Assembly (NCBI GenBank): GCA_030592655.1
Contig: JAUVIQ010000158.1
Coordinates: 1-7,453 of the forward strand
Direction of reading: 5' to 3'
DNA length: 7,453 nucleotides
Source of the DNA: Planctomycetales bacterium
GTDB taxonomy: Bacteria; Planctomycetota; Phycisphaerae; SM23-33
A program made the position numbers and the translations under genes. This document shows positions 1 to 5,894 of this stretch, one piece after another (the first letter of the stretch is position 1; each line of letters starts with the position of its first letter). Under the pieces are notes generated by a model. That model ran no database searches. It was not told the DNA's origin and saw only the letters and a program-made list of their open reading frames with translations.

Positions 1-71
1 AAGCGGCTGCTGGGTTCCGCCGTGCGTAGCCGCCGGCGCTATGCCATTGATCGTGAAATTCTCTTGCGTGT

Positions 72-96
72 GATGACCATCAACCTGATGGTCATC
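72..96. terminator. Perfect 10-bp hairpin, possible terminator
   Basis: The arms GATGACCATC (72-81) and GATGGTCATC (87-96) are exact reverse complements around a 5-base loop. The plus-strand side continues with a mixed TTGTGT and the minus-strand side with ACACGC, so neither has a proper U-tract. It could still stop or stabilise the minus-strand operon transcript, or a plus-strand transcript entering from the left. One plus-strand frame open from the window edge stops at 71-73, right at the hairpin, but its 23 residues do not look like a recognisable protein end. Confidence 0.35.
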
Positions 97-130
97 TTGT
101 GTCTAATAATCTGTTTTCAACAGAGCAGGA

Positions 131-217
131 CGCTAACCTATTTTTGCCTCTTCTCCCTATCATTCCAATCAGTATCAGCGTCAATCGGCAGTTTGTCAAT
201 CGCAAAGTAGGTTAGCG
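131..217. repeat. Long imperfect inverted repeat (87 bp element)
   Basis: CGCTAACCTA at 131-140 is an exact reverse complement of TAGGTTAGCG at 208-217. The pairing resumes inward with TTTGC (143-147) against GCAAA (202-206) after a 2-versus-1 base internal loop, giving arms of about 16-17 bases around a 54-base interior. The interior has an 8-bp direct repeat, GTCAATCG, at 180-187 and 195-202, and CAATC recurs at 166, 182 and 197. The element lies just downstream of the sialidase-like gene and may be a 3' structure of that operon, a small non-autonomous element, or an attC-like site. No flanking target duplication is visible. Confidence 0.5.
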
Positions 218-218
218 C

Positions 219-236
219 CCCCTATTTCCCCTATTT
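219..236. repeat. Two tandem copies of a 9-bp repeat
   Basis: CCCCTATTT occurs twice head to tail (219-227 and 228-236), between the inverted repeat at 131-217 and the stop codon of the sialidase-like gene. A related CCTATTT is found at 137-143 inside the left arm of the inverted repeat. No function is evident. Confidence 0.5.
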
Positions 237-243
237 TCCGCGT

Positions 244-1416
244 TCAAGACAATTCGATCCGGTAACGGTACTGATCGGCCCGGCGCCAGTCTTCGGCGTC
301 TGCTTCGCCGTAGCGGGTCATGAACAGGACCACCTCGCCGGTGTCGCGGCCCTGGTAATAACAGAAATTGGATAGTTGTGTCCGCCGGCTGTCAGCGCCT
401 TGCCGCTGATCGATGATGGTAATCGTCTCACGCTTAATCGCGAAAGGCTCTTCAGACAGTTCCGCGATTACCAGTGGACTTCGGGGCCAGTTGCCCTTGG
501 GGCGTTCACCGCTGATGCAGAGATTACCTATCCAGTAGAGTTTATCGTTCCCGATCGAACGGAAAACCGCCGAACCGGTAGCCGACGACTCGATCGGTTC
601 ACCTTCGGTGCAGGGCAACGGCTTCGGCTGCGACCACGTTTCGCCGTCGTCTTCGGAAAAGGCAAGCCACTTATACCCAGGCCGGTCCGGAATCCCATCA
701 TTGCTGCCACGACAGATCATGGCGATGCGCCCGTCGGTCAGTTCCACAATCGTCGGCTCGCAAAGCCCGCGAGAGGTTTTTTCCAGGTCGCACGCAACCA
801 GGCCTCCCGGCCGCCACCGAAGCGAACCGTCCGGCTGATATTCACCGATAATCATCATCGCCTGGTAGGCCCGGCCCCAGCAGCCCTTACGCTGAATGAA
901 ATCGCCGTTCTCATCGATCATCGCCTTCTGGGCGGGAACCAGAATTCGTCCCCTCGATGTCTTAATCGGGAAGCAAAAACTGATCGCGACGCCCTCCTCA
1001 AAACCCAGCTTAGTCACGAGTGGTTCATTCCAGGTGTTGCCCCGGTAGTCGTAAGTGCTGATCAGAATCTCCCAGACAATGTCCGTGGTATTTTCATCAC
1101 CGGGATAGAACGCCCGGTCGATAATTGACGTAAGCACTCTTGTGTCGCCGTCAAAAAAGGGCGCTGTCCCGGCATAGCGGATGCGACCGCCTTCAACCTG
1201 CCCGCCCTTTTTGTAACGCAGAACCGGCTCGCTCCAGGTCAGCCCGTTGTCGTAACTGATCATCTCCATGTAATCGTCGAAGGCGTCGGAATGATCCTCG
1301 TAGCAATAGCGGTACATCAGTATCGGCTCGCGGGCGCTGATGTACGTGGCGAATCCGGGAAACACCCCCCGTCCTTCAGGGGACGGGATAAAAACCTCTT
1401 TGCTCAAGACCTTCAT
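244..1416 (-). CDS. BNR/Asp-box sialidase-like protein, probably cytoplasmic
   Basis: The 390-residue protein looks like a six-bladed beta-propeller of the sialidase superfamily (BNR_2 type). Two canonical Asp boxes (S-x-D-x-G-x-T-W) are visible at residues 54-61 and 254-261, and a degenerate one at about 120-129 (STYDYRGNTW). The GLCEPTIVELTDGRIAMICRG stretch (216-236 region, with Glu220 and Arg236) resembles the central sialidase segment that places an active-site Glu and Arg. No signal peptide or membrane segment is seen, so a cytoplasmic role on an imported glycan is likely. The start has a good Shine-Dalgarno sequence (AAGGGGA, about 6 bases upstream). It is the last gene of the minus-strand operon, 39 bases after the amidohydrolase gene. 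The fold call is solid, but activity and substrate are not: BNR proteins of this kind include non-sialidase glycosidases and lyases, and no sialic-acid genes are nearby. Confidence 0.85.
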   Translation of the reverse strand: MKVLSKEVFIPSPEGRGVFPGFATYISAREPILMYRYCYEDHSDAFDDYMEMISYDNGLTWSEPVLRYKKGGQVEGGRIRYAGTAPFFDGDTRVLTSIIDRAFYPGDENTTDIVWEILISTYDYRGNTWNEPLVTKLGFEEGVAISFCFPIKTSRGRILVPAQKAMIDENGDFIQRKGCWGRAYQAMMIIGEYQPDGSLRWRPGGLVACDLEKTSRGLCEPTIVELTDGRIAMICRGSNDGIPDRPGYKWLAFSEDDGETWSQPKPLPCTEGEPIESSATGSAVFRSIGNDKLYWIGNLCISGERPKGNWPRSPLVIAELSEEPFAIKRETITIIDQRQGADSRRTQLSNFCYYQGRDTGEVVLFMTRYGEADAEDWRRADQYRYRIELS

Positions 1417-1455
1417 GATATTCCCCTTTCATCGGCGGTTCGATACCGACTGCGA

Positions 1456-2331
1456 TTATTCCAGCCCGAGCATCCGGATGGCATTGCCCCTGGCGATTTT
1501 TTGGAAGACTTCTTCGCTGATCTTCTTGCCGACGCGCAACTCGATCAGGAAATCAACCAGCGGCGTGGGCATGTCGGACGTACAGATGTCGGTCCCAAAG
1601 AGGAGCCGATCCTGGAATTCGTTAATGAATTTAACGGCGTAACCCGGATCCCGCGCCAAGGCGTTGTATCCGCTGGTGGCTGATAGGTCTCCGTAGAGGT
1701 TCGGATACTGCCGCAGCAGTTTCGGAACGACCCCTTCGTCCTTGATCGGGTACTTCGGGTACTCGTATCGGTCGGCGGGTTTTTCCAATTGACCTATCTC
1801 GGCCCAGAAGGCCGGTCCGTGTCCGAAGATGATAAGTTTCGGAAATCTCCGCAGAGAGCGTTCAAGTTGCGGCAGGCCGACGTCGTCGTACAGGCCATAG
1901 GTTCCGCCGATCTGGGCGGCGATGTCAAATGTCAGCGGAAAGCCCACATCCTCGACGTGCTTGAAGAGGTTCTGGACCATCGGGTCAAGAAATGGCAGAT
2001 TCGGCATAACCTCACCGATGCCTTTGCAACCACGGTCGCGATAATACCGCAGAATATCCCCCAACGGGGCATCGGCGGAATTGGTCATGGCGCGCGGGTC
2101 GATATTGCAGAAAGGAATGAACCTTCCGTTTGCATTCTCGGCTATTTCGAGGATGTCTTCATTCGACTGTGGAAGATACACTTCAGGACTGACCAACGGC
2201 AGCAGGACTGCACGTTCAATTCCGATTTTATCATAACGCTCCAGCAGTTGATCGGGCGTGGGAAAGGCCTGTCCAAAGACTTGAGGCGGTTCGGCCTTCC
2301 TGTATGCGTGTCCGTGGATGTCAATGAACAT
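1456..2331 (-). CDS. Amidohydrolase family 2 (TIM-barrel) metal-dependent hydrolase
   Basis: This 291-residue protein has the Amidohydro_2 (PF04909-type) layout. The N-terminal metal motif DIHGHAY gives His6 and His8, followed by GIGEVMP (Glu107), FGHGPAFW (His171) and the C-terminal LLFGTDICTSD (Asp248). The family comprises hydrolases, decarboxylases and lactonases with one or two metal ions. Relatives as I remember them have a His in the strand that here reads PLTFDIAAQ, with Asp135 in its place. No signal peptide is present, so it should be cytoplasmic. The ATG is preceded by AAAAGGA about 7 bases upstream. It lies 39 bases after the second permease gene and 39 before the sialidase-like gene, and so is probably cotranscribed with both. 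A lactonase or hydrolase step on a sugar or sugar-acid derivative is plausible from context, but the substrate is unknown. Confidence 0.85.
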   Translation of the reverse strand: MFIDIHGHAYRKAEPPQVFGQAFPTPDQLLERYDKIGIERAVLLPLVSPEVYLPQSNEDILEIAENANGRFIPFCNIDPRAMTNSADAPLGDILRYYRDRGCKGIGEVMPNLPFLDPMVQNLFKHVEDVGFPLTFDIAAQIGGTYGLYDDVGLPQLERSLRRFPKLIIFGHGPAFWAEIGQLEKPADRYEYPKYPIKDEGVVPKLLRQYPNLYGDLSATSGYNALARDPGYAVKFINEFQDRLLFGTDICTSDMPTPLVDFLIELRVGKKISEEVFQKIARGNAIRMLGLE

Positions 2332-2370
2332 TTCCGGTTCCTTTTGCGGTACTTAAAAAACCGTCCCTGT

Positions 2371-3360
2371 TTATCCTTTGATTCCGCCGATTCTGACGCC
2401 ACGGATGAAGTACTTCTGTCCTATGACAAAAGCGACCAGGAGGGGGATTATGTGCAGGATGGAGGCAGCCATCATCAGCGTCCACTTGGTGGTAACCGCT
2501 CCGCCGTGTGTACTCTGGAATGACCGGATAAGGATCGGCAGCGTCATAATTTCCTCGGTGTACGTAACGATCAGAGGCCAGAGGTATGCCCGCCAGGAAC
2601 CCATGAAGGTAAAGATTGCCAGTGTCGCCAGTGCGGGTCTGCTGAGCGGCATCATGATGCGCCAGTATATTCCCCACGTGCTTGCCCCGTCGATTCGAGC
2701 AGCCTCCTCATAGTCCTTCTCAATGGACATGAAGAACTGCCTCAGCAGGAACGTACCGTAGGCGGTGAACATTGCCGGGGCGATCAGGGCGAAATAACTG
2801 TCCGGGCCTACGGGACGCCCCATGTAGGTGTTATGGAACATGTAATAACTCTGTGAAAAGATTGCCGGGTTCGAGCCAGTCAGCCAAGCAATGGCAGCGT
2901 CCAGGTAAAGAGGCATCTTGGTGGTGAGGATGAAGACCGGGATCATGGTAACGGATCCGGGGATCATCATCGTAGCCAGATACGCCATGAAGAGTTTGTC
3001 TCGTCCGGGGAATTTCAATCGTGCGAAGGCGAACGCCGCCAGGGAAGAGGTGAACACCTGACCGAGCGTAACGCATCCGGCGACGATGATGGTGTTGATA
3101 TAGGCGCGCCCGAACGAAACGGACTCGACGGCCTCAACGAAGTTCTTTCCTTCGGGGAACGACGGTGGAACCAGCCATCGCCAGAATCCGACTTTGTCCA
3201 TAGAAACGGAGACGTGCTCGGGAGATATGAACGCCGTCCTCAGCATCCAAACGAACGGGAAGACCATGGTAACGGCCAATGCCGTCAAAAACACATAAGT
3301 CACAACCGTCGATAGACGGACAGGACTTCTCTGTCGCAGATGTTTTAGTGACTTATCCAT
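2371..3360 (-). CDS. Sugar ABC transporter permease, MalG type (CUT1)
   Basis: The 329-residue inner-membrane protein is one of two channel subunits of a carbohydrate importer. Hydrophobic segments lie at about 17-39, 87-113, 122-145, 188-210, 240-263 and 297-316. The cytoplasmic EAA loop that docks the ATPase is clear at about 218-240 (EEAARIDGAS, then IMMPLSRP). The FLLRQFF motif just before it and the IRG-x-x-x-GGIKG C terminus are typical of MalG-type subunits. It is longer than the usual 270-300 residues because about 35 extra residues (about 152-186) sit in the predicted periplasmic loop between the third and fourth segments. The ATG overlaps the end of the preceding permease gene by 8 bases (ATGGATAA) and has only a weak Shine-Dalgarno sequence, so translational coupling is likely. 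The solute is not predictable from sequence. Confidence 0.93.
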   Translation of the reverse strand: MDKSLKHLRQRSPVRLSTVVTYVFLTALAVTMVFPFVWMLRTAFISPEHVSVSMDKVGFWRWLVPPSFPEGKNFVEAVESVSFGRAYINTIIVAGCVTLGQVFTSSLAAFAFARLKFPGRDKLFMAYLATMMIPGSVTMIPVFILTTKMPLYLDAAIAWLTGSNPAIFSQSYYMFHNTYMGRPVGPDSYFALIAPAMFTAYGTFLLRQFFMSIEKDYEEAARIDGASTWGIYWRIMMPLSRPALATLAIFTFMGSWRAYLWPLIVTYTEEIMTLPILIRSFQSTHGGAVTTKWTLMMAASILHIIPLLVAFVIGQKYFIRGVRIGGIKG

Positions 3361-4306
3361 AATGCACGAGTTTCTGGCTGACTCGCCAATTGAAAAGTGT
3401 CAAAGCCAGGACGATCAGGAACAGGAACCAGGCAATACTGGCGGCGTATCCCATCTTGAACCACTGGTAGGCGTTGTTATAGATGTAGTAACTTATCGTA
3501 GTGGTGGACCCTGCCGGTCCACCGTTGGTCATGATGTGGGCGGATTGGAAGCCGGCCTGGAAACCACCGATGATTCCCATCACGAAGATGAAGAAGGTCG
3601 TCGGGCTGACCATAGGCCAGGTAATCTTCCAGAACCGCTGCCAAGCGCCGGCGCCGTCCATCTTGGCGGCTTCGTACAACTCCGGCGGGACGCCCTGGAG
3701 CGCCGCCAGGTACAGTATCATGTTCATCCCCCCCATCGAACCCCACAGCCCCATCATAATCAGGGCCGGTTTAGACCAGTTTTGATCCCCAAGCCATCTC
3801 GGGTGGATATCCTTCCACGCTGCCCACTGCCAGCCCACCTTTTCGGGTAGCCAGGCCAGCACTTCATAAATGTTCCGCAGTACCTCGTTGATTACGCCGA
3901 ATTCCGGGTTCAACAGCCACATCCACAGAAGCATTGTCCCTATTCCCGCCGTGATGGAGGGGAGAAAGAACAGCGCGCGGAACAGTACCATTCCCCGCAA
4001 CTTCTGGTTCAGCACCACCGCCAGAAACAACGACAGGATGATGCTGACGGGGATCGCCATCATCAGGAACAAAGTGTTACCGACGTATTTCCAGAAATCG
4101 GTGTCGCGGATGAGGACGCCGAAGTTCTTCAGACCCACCCACTCAGGATCGCTCAGCAGGTCCCATTTGCACAGGCTCAGCAGAAGCGACGCCAGTACGG
4201 GAAGGGAGGTAAATATCAGAAATCCAAGCACGTTAGGCAGGATGAACAGGTATCCTGCCAGCGCGGCGCGTCTGCGCCAGGTAGCGATGGGTTTTTTATC
4301 CTTCAC
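3353..4306 (-). CDS. Sugar ABC transporter permease, MalF type (CUT1)
   Basis: This 317-residue protein is the partner channel subunit. It has six predicted membrane segments (about 15-46, 76-100, 108-132, 180-204, 236-254 and 288-306). The EAA loop lies at about 207-235 (ELYEAAKMDGAGAW, then ITWPMVSP), and the TNGGPAGSTTT signature of MalF/UgpA-type subunits at 260-270. The predicted periplasmic loop between segments three and four carries a Trp-rich stretch (about 146-172) that looks longer than usual. It starts with GTG inside GTGA, overlapping the stop codon of the binding-protein gene by 4 bases, with GGGAGG a few bases upstream. This is a tightly coupled arrangement. No ATP-binding subunit gene is in the window, so the transporter presumably uses a shared MsmX/MsmK-like ATPase encoded elsewhere. 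Confidence 0.93.
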   Translation of the reverse strand: MKDKKPIATWRRRAALAGYLFILPNVLGFLIFTSLPVLASLLLSLCKWDLLSDPEWVGLKNFGVLIRDTDFWKYVGNTLFLMMAIPVSIILSLFLAVVLNQKLRGMVLFRALFFLPSITAGIGTMLLWMWLLNPEFGVINEVLRNIYEVLAWLPEKVGWQWAAWKDIHPRWLGDQNWSKPALIMMGLWGSMGGMNMILYLAALQGVPPELYEAAKMDGAGAWQRFWKITWPMVSPTTFFIFVMGIIGGFQAGFQSAHIMTNGGPAGSTTTISYYIYNNAYQWFKMGYAASIAWFLFLIVLALTLFNWRVSQKLVHYG

Positions 4307-5640
4307 GGGCCTCCCTCCTCTTCCCAGAGAATATCCAGCCCCTCGTTGAATATACGGGTGAAGTTCCGGCAGGCCTGCTCGGGCGTTCGCAAGGGCGCTG
4401 TCCGACCCTGGGAGATGAGACTTATTTCGTCCACCGCGTTGCGGAAGAAACGTCCCATTTCTCTTATGTCGAAGTCCTTAGGACGACAGTGCGCCATGGT
4501 CTCGACCCAGATGTGATCGTTTGGCGGGGCGTTGGGGTTGTCGGTGGTCATTTTTTCGGCCACTGCCCGATTAACCGCCAGGGCCCTGCCGATATCCATG
4601 CTCATTTCGCTGGCTTTTTCCGAGACGAGGAACTTCGCCAGCCTCCATGCTTTTTCGGGGTGGCGCGTCTGTTTGGAGATCAGCCACCCACCACCGATGA
4701 ATATGGTCGTATTCCTGACCGGGCCACGGGGAAGCGGGGCGACGTCCCACTCAAAATTCGTCTTACCCCAGAAACTCAGATAGGCCCATCGGGTGCTCAT
4801 CAGCATCGCCAGACGCTCTTCCTTGAAGTAATCGCCGGTGTTCTGCTCGCCGGCGCCCTCGATCTGCGTACCGGCCCTAGGCGAAGACTTATCCACCCAC
4901 AGTATCTCATAAATCCAGCGAATCGCCTCGATCGCCGCTTTGGAGTCCATCAGGCTGCGAGTCTTCTCGGCGTTGATGACTTCTCCACCGTTCTGCCAGA
5001 CGTAGATGGGGTAGCGGTTATAACTGAGACTTATGGAACAGCCGTATTCGTCGGTTCGTCCGTCGCCGTCGGTATCGCGGGTCAGCACCCTGGCGGCGTG
5101 GCGAAAATCCGCCCACGTCCAGTCGCCGCTGGGATACGTCAGCCTCTGATCGGGAGGAACCCCGGCGTTGTATCTGTCGAACATCCCCTTATTGTAGATC
5201 AGCGCCACGGGTGAGCCGCTGTCCGGCAGACCGTAAAGCTCGCCTCGATACCGCATGCTCTTAACCGCAGCGGGGAAGAAATCCTCCAGGTTGAATTCCT
5301 TGTCATCTTCGACGAATTTTTCAAGCGACCGTATAGCCTTGCGCTTGGCGTAATAAGCCAGGGATTGATAGGCTGCATAGGCAACGTCGGGCGCGACATT
5401 TCCGGTAACCATTGTCAGGTATTTTCCCGGGTCGCCGGTAACCAATTTCACCTTGATGTCGGGATTTTCCGACTCGAAAATGGCTATCCGCTCGCGGTTC
5501 ATCCGGTTGTAGTCGGGGTCGTCCGAATCGAACAGCACCAGCACTGTCCGCCCTCCGGAATCCTCGCTCCGGCAGGTGGAGAATGAGTACGCCATCCCCA
5601 TCAGCATCACCGCTATCAGCAGCCACACAGCCACTTTCAT
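4303..5640 (-). CDS. Extracellular solute-binding protein, family 1 (sugar ABC importer)
   Basis: The 445-residue protein is the substrate-capture component of the importer. Residues 1 to about 22 form a signal sequence with a hydrophobic core (VWLLIAVMLMGMAYSF). Cys23 follows, but SFSTC is a poor lipobox, so lipoprotein anchoring is uncertain. The mature part fits the SBP_bac_1 fold: an early VLFDSDDPDYNR strand-helix, APDVAYAAY at about 83-91, YGLPDSGSPVALIYNKGMF at 136-154, and the late FIGGGWLISKQTRHPEKAW (314-332). Residues 189-200 (DTDGDGRTDEYG) form an EF-hand-like acidic loop that is frequent in this family and may bind calcium. The ATG is preceded by GAGG with an 8-base spacer. It is the first gene of the operon, 254 bases from the divergent epimerase gene. 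Type is secure, ligand unknown. Confidence 0.93.
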   Translation of the reverse strand: MKVAVWLLIAVMLMGMAYSFSTCRSEDSGGRTVLVLFDSDDPDYNRMNRERIAIFESENPDIKVKLVTGDPGKYLTMVTGNVAPDVAYAAYQSLAYYAKRKAIRSLEKFVEDDKEFNLEDFFPAAVKSMRYRGELYGLPDSGSPVALIYNKGMFDRYNAGVPPDQRLTYPSGDWTWADFRHAARVLTRDTDGDGRTDEYGCSISLSYNRYPIYVWQNGGEVINAEKTRSLMDSKAAIEAIRWIYEILWVDKSSPRAGTQIEGAGEQNTGDYFKEERLAMLMSTRWAYLSFWGKTNFEWDVAPLPRGPVRNTTIFIGGGWLISKQTRHPEKAWRLAKFLVSEKASEMSMDIGRALAVNRAVAEKMTTDNPNAPPNDHIWVETMAHCRPKDFDIREMGRFFRNAVDEISLISQGRTAPLRTPEQACRNFTRIFNEGLDILWEEEGGP

Positions 5641-5677
5641 TACTTTTTCCTCGCTATACCGCTCAGTCCCGAACGCT

Positions 5678-5697
5678 TGCCGTGCCGGGACACGGCA
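5678..5697. promoter_or_regulatory. Perfect palindrome at the predicted operon start (candidate operator)
   Basis: TGCCGTG (5678-5684) and CACGGCA (5691-5697) are exact reverse complements with a 6-base spacer. The site abuts the candidate -10 hexamer of the minus-strand promoter at 5697-5702 and would cover the transcription start near 5690. That is a classic repressor position. It could instead be a 5'-leader hairpin of the binding-protein mRNA. No regulator gene is in the window. Confidence 0.45.
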
Positions 5698-5725
5698 GTC
5701 TAGTTTCCGCGATTGGGTGTGTAAA
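5697..5725 (-). promoter_or_regulatory. Candidate sigma70-type promoter of the transporter operon
   Basis: Read on the minus strand, TTTACA (5725-5720) is followed after 17 bases by TAGACT (5702-5697). These match the TTGACA/TATAAT consensus at 5 of 6 and 4 of 6 positions. The predicted start is near 5690, giving a leader of about 50 bases before the ATG at 5640. This is a visual match only. Confidence 0.4.
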
Positions 5726-5741
5726 GGGTTTCTTCTGTTGT

Positions 5742-5773
5742 ATTAACAGAGCAACGCGAATTGTCTTGTTAAT
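5742..5773. promoter_or_regulatory. Inverted repeat between divergent promoters
   Basis: ATTAACA (5742-5748) and TGTTAAT (5767-5773) are exact reverse complements 18 bases apart. The centre is about 67 bases upstream of the predicted leftward start and about 75 upstream of the predicted rightward start. That position would suit an activator serving either direction, but chance occurrence cannot be excluded. Confidence 0.3.
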
Positions 5774-5797
5774 CGCTTTACCCGTCGAATTTGTCCC

Positions 5798-5826
5798 TTG
5801 TCATTGTCGTCGTCGGCGCGTATGTT
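5798..5826 (+). promoter_or_regulatory. Candidate sigma70-type promoter of the epimerase gene
   Basis: TTGTCA (5798-5803) and TATGTT (5821-5826) are separated by 17 bases and match consensus at 5 of 6 and 4 of 6 positions. The predicted start near 5833 gives a leader of about 60 bases that includes the palindromic repeat at 5856-5877. The TTGTC pentamer occurs four times nearby (5761, 5791, 5798, 5804). Confidence 0.4.
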
Positions 5827-5855
5827 CTGGTGGAGGTTATTGGGACTTTCGGCGA

Positions 5856-5877
5856 ACCTGCCTTCCGGCAGGCAGGT
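5856..5877. repeat. GC-rich palindromic repeat in the epimerase leader
   Basis: The site can fold two exclusive ways. ACCTGCC (5856-5862) pairs with GGCAGGT (5871-5877) as a 7-bp stem with an 8-base loop. Alternatively CCTGCC (5857-5862) pairs with GGCAGG (5867-5872) as a 6-bp stem with a 4-base loop. It resembles a CCTGCC/GGCAGGCAGG-type dispersed repeat that I recall from many environmental genomes, where spurious translations give LPAGRQAG-like peptides. Here the minus-strand translation indeed reads LPACRKAG. It ends 17 bases before the epimerase ATG and could influence ribosome access. Confidence 0.5.
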
Positions 5878-5894
5878 AAGGGGCTTGATTCGAC

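Noticed and set aside
22..210. 62-residue plus-strand open frame at the left edge
   Set aside because: The frame is open from the window edge, but it crosses the hairpin and the left arm and interior of the inverted repeat, ending in its right arm. It has a random-looking translation and no Shine-Dalgarno sequence before its GTG.
376..1128. 250-residue plus-strand open frame
   Set aside because: Lies wholly antisense to the sialidase-like gene, has a low-complexity Arg/Pro-rich translation and no recognisable motif; a shadow of GC-rich codon use.
1789..2523. 244-residue plus-strand open frame
   Set aside because: Antisense to the amidohydrolase and permease genes, both of which have clear family motifs; no motif in this translation.
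4489..5214. 241-residue plus-strand open frame
   Set aside because: Antisense to the binding-protein gene, which is well supported; no domain visible.
244..5640. Sialic-acid catabolic operon
   Set aside because: Only the fold of the last gene points that way; there is no lyase, kinase, epimerase or deacetylase of that pathway in the window.
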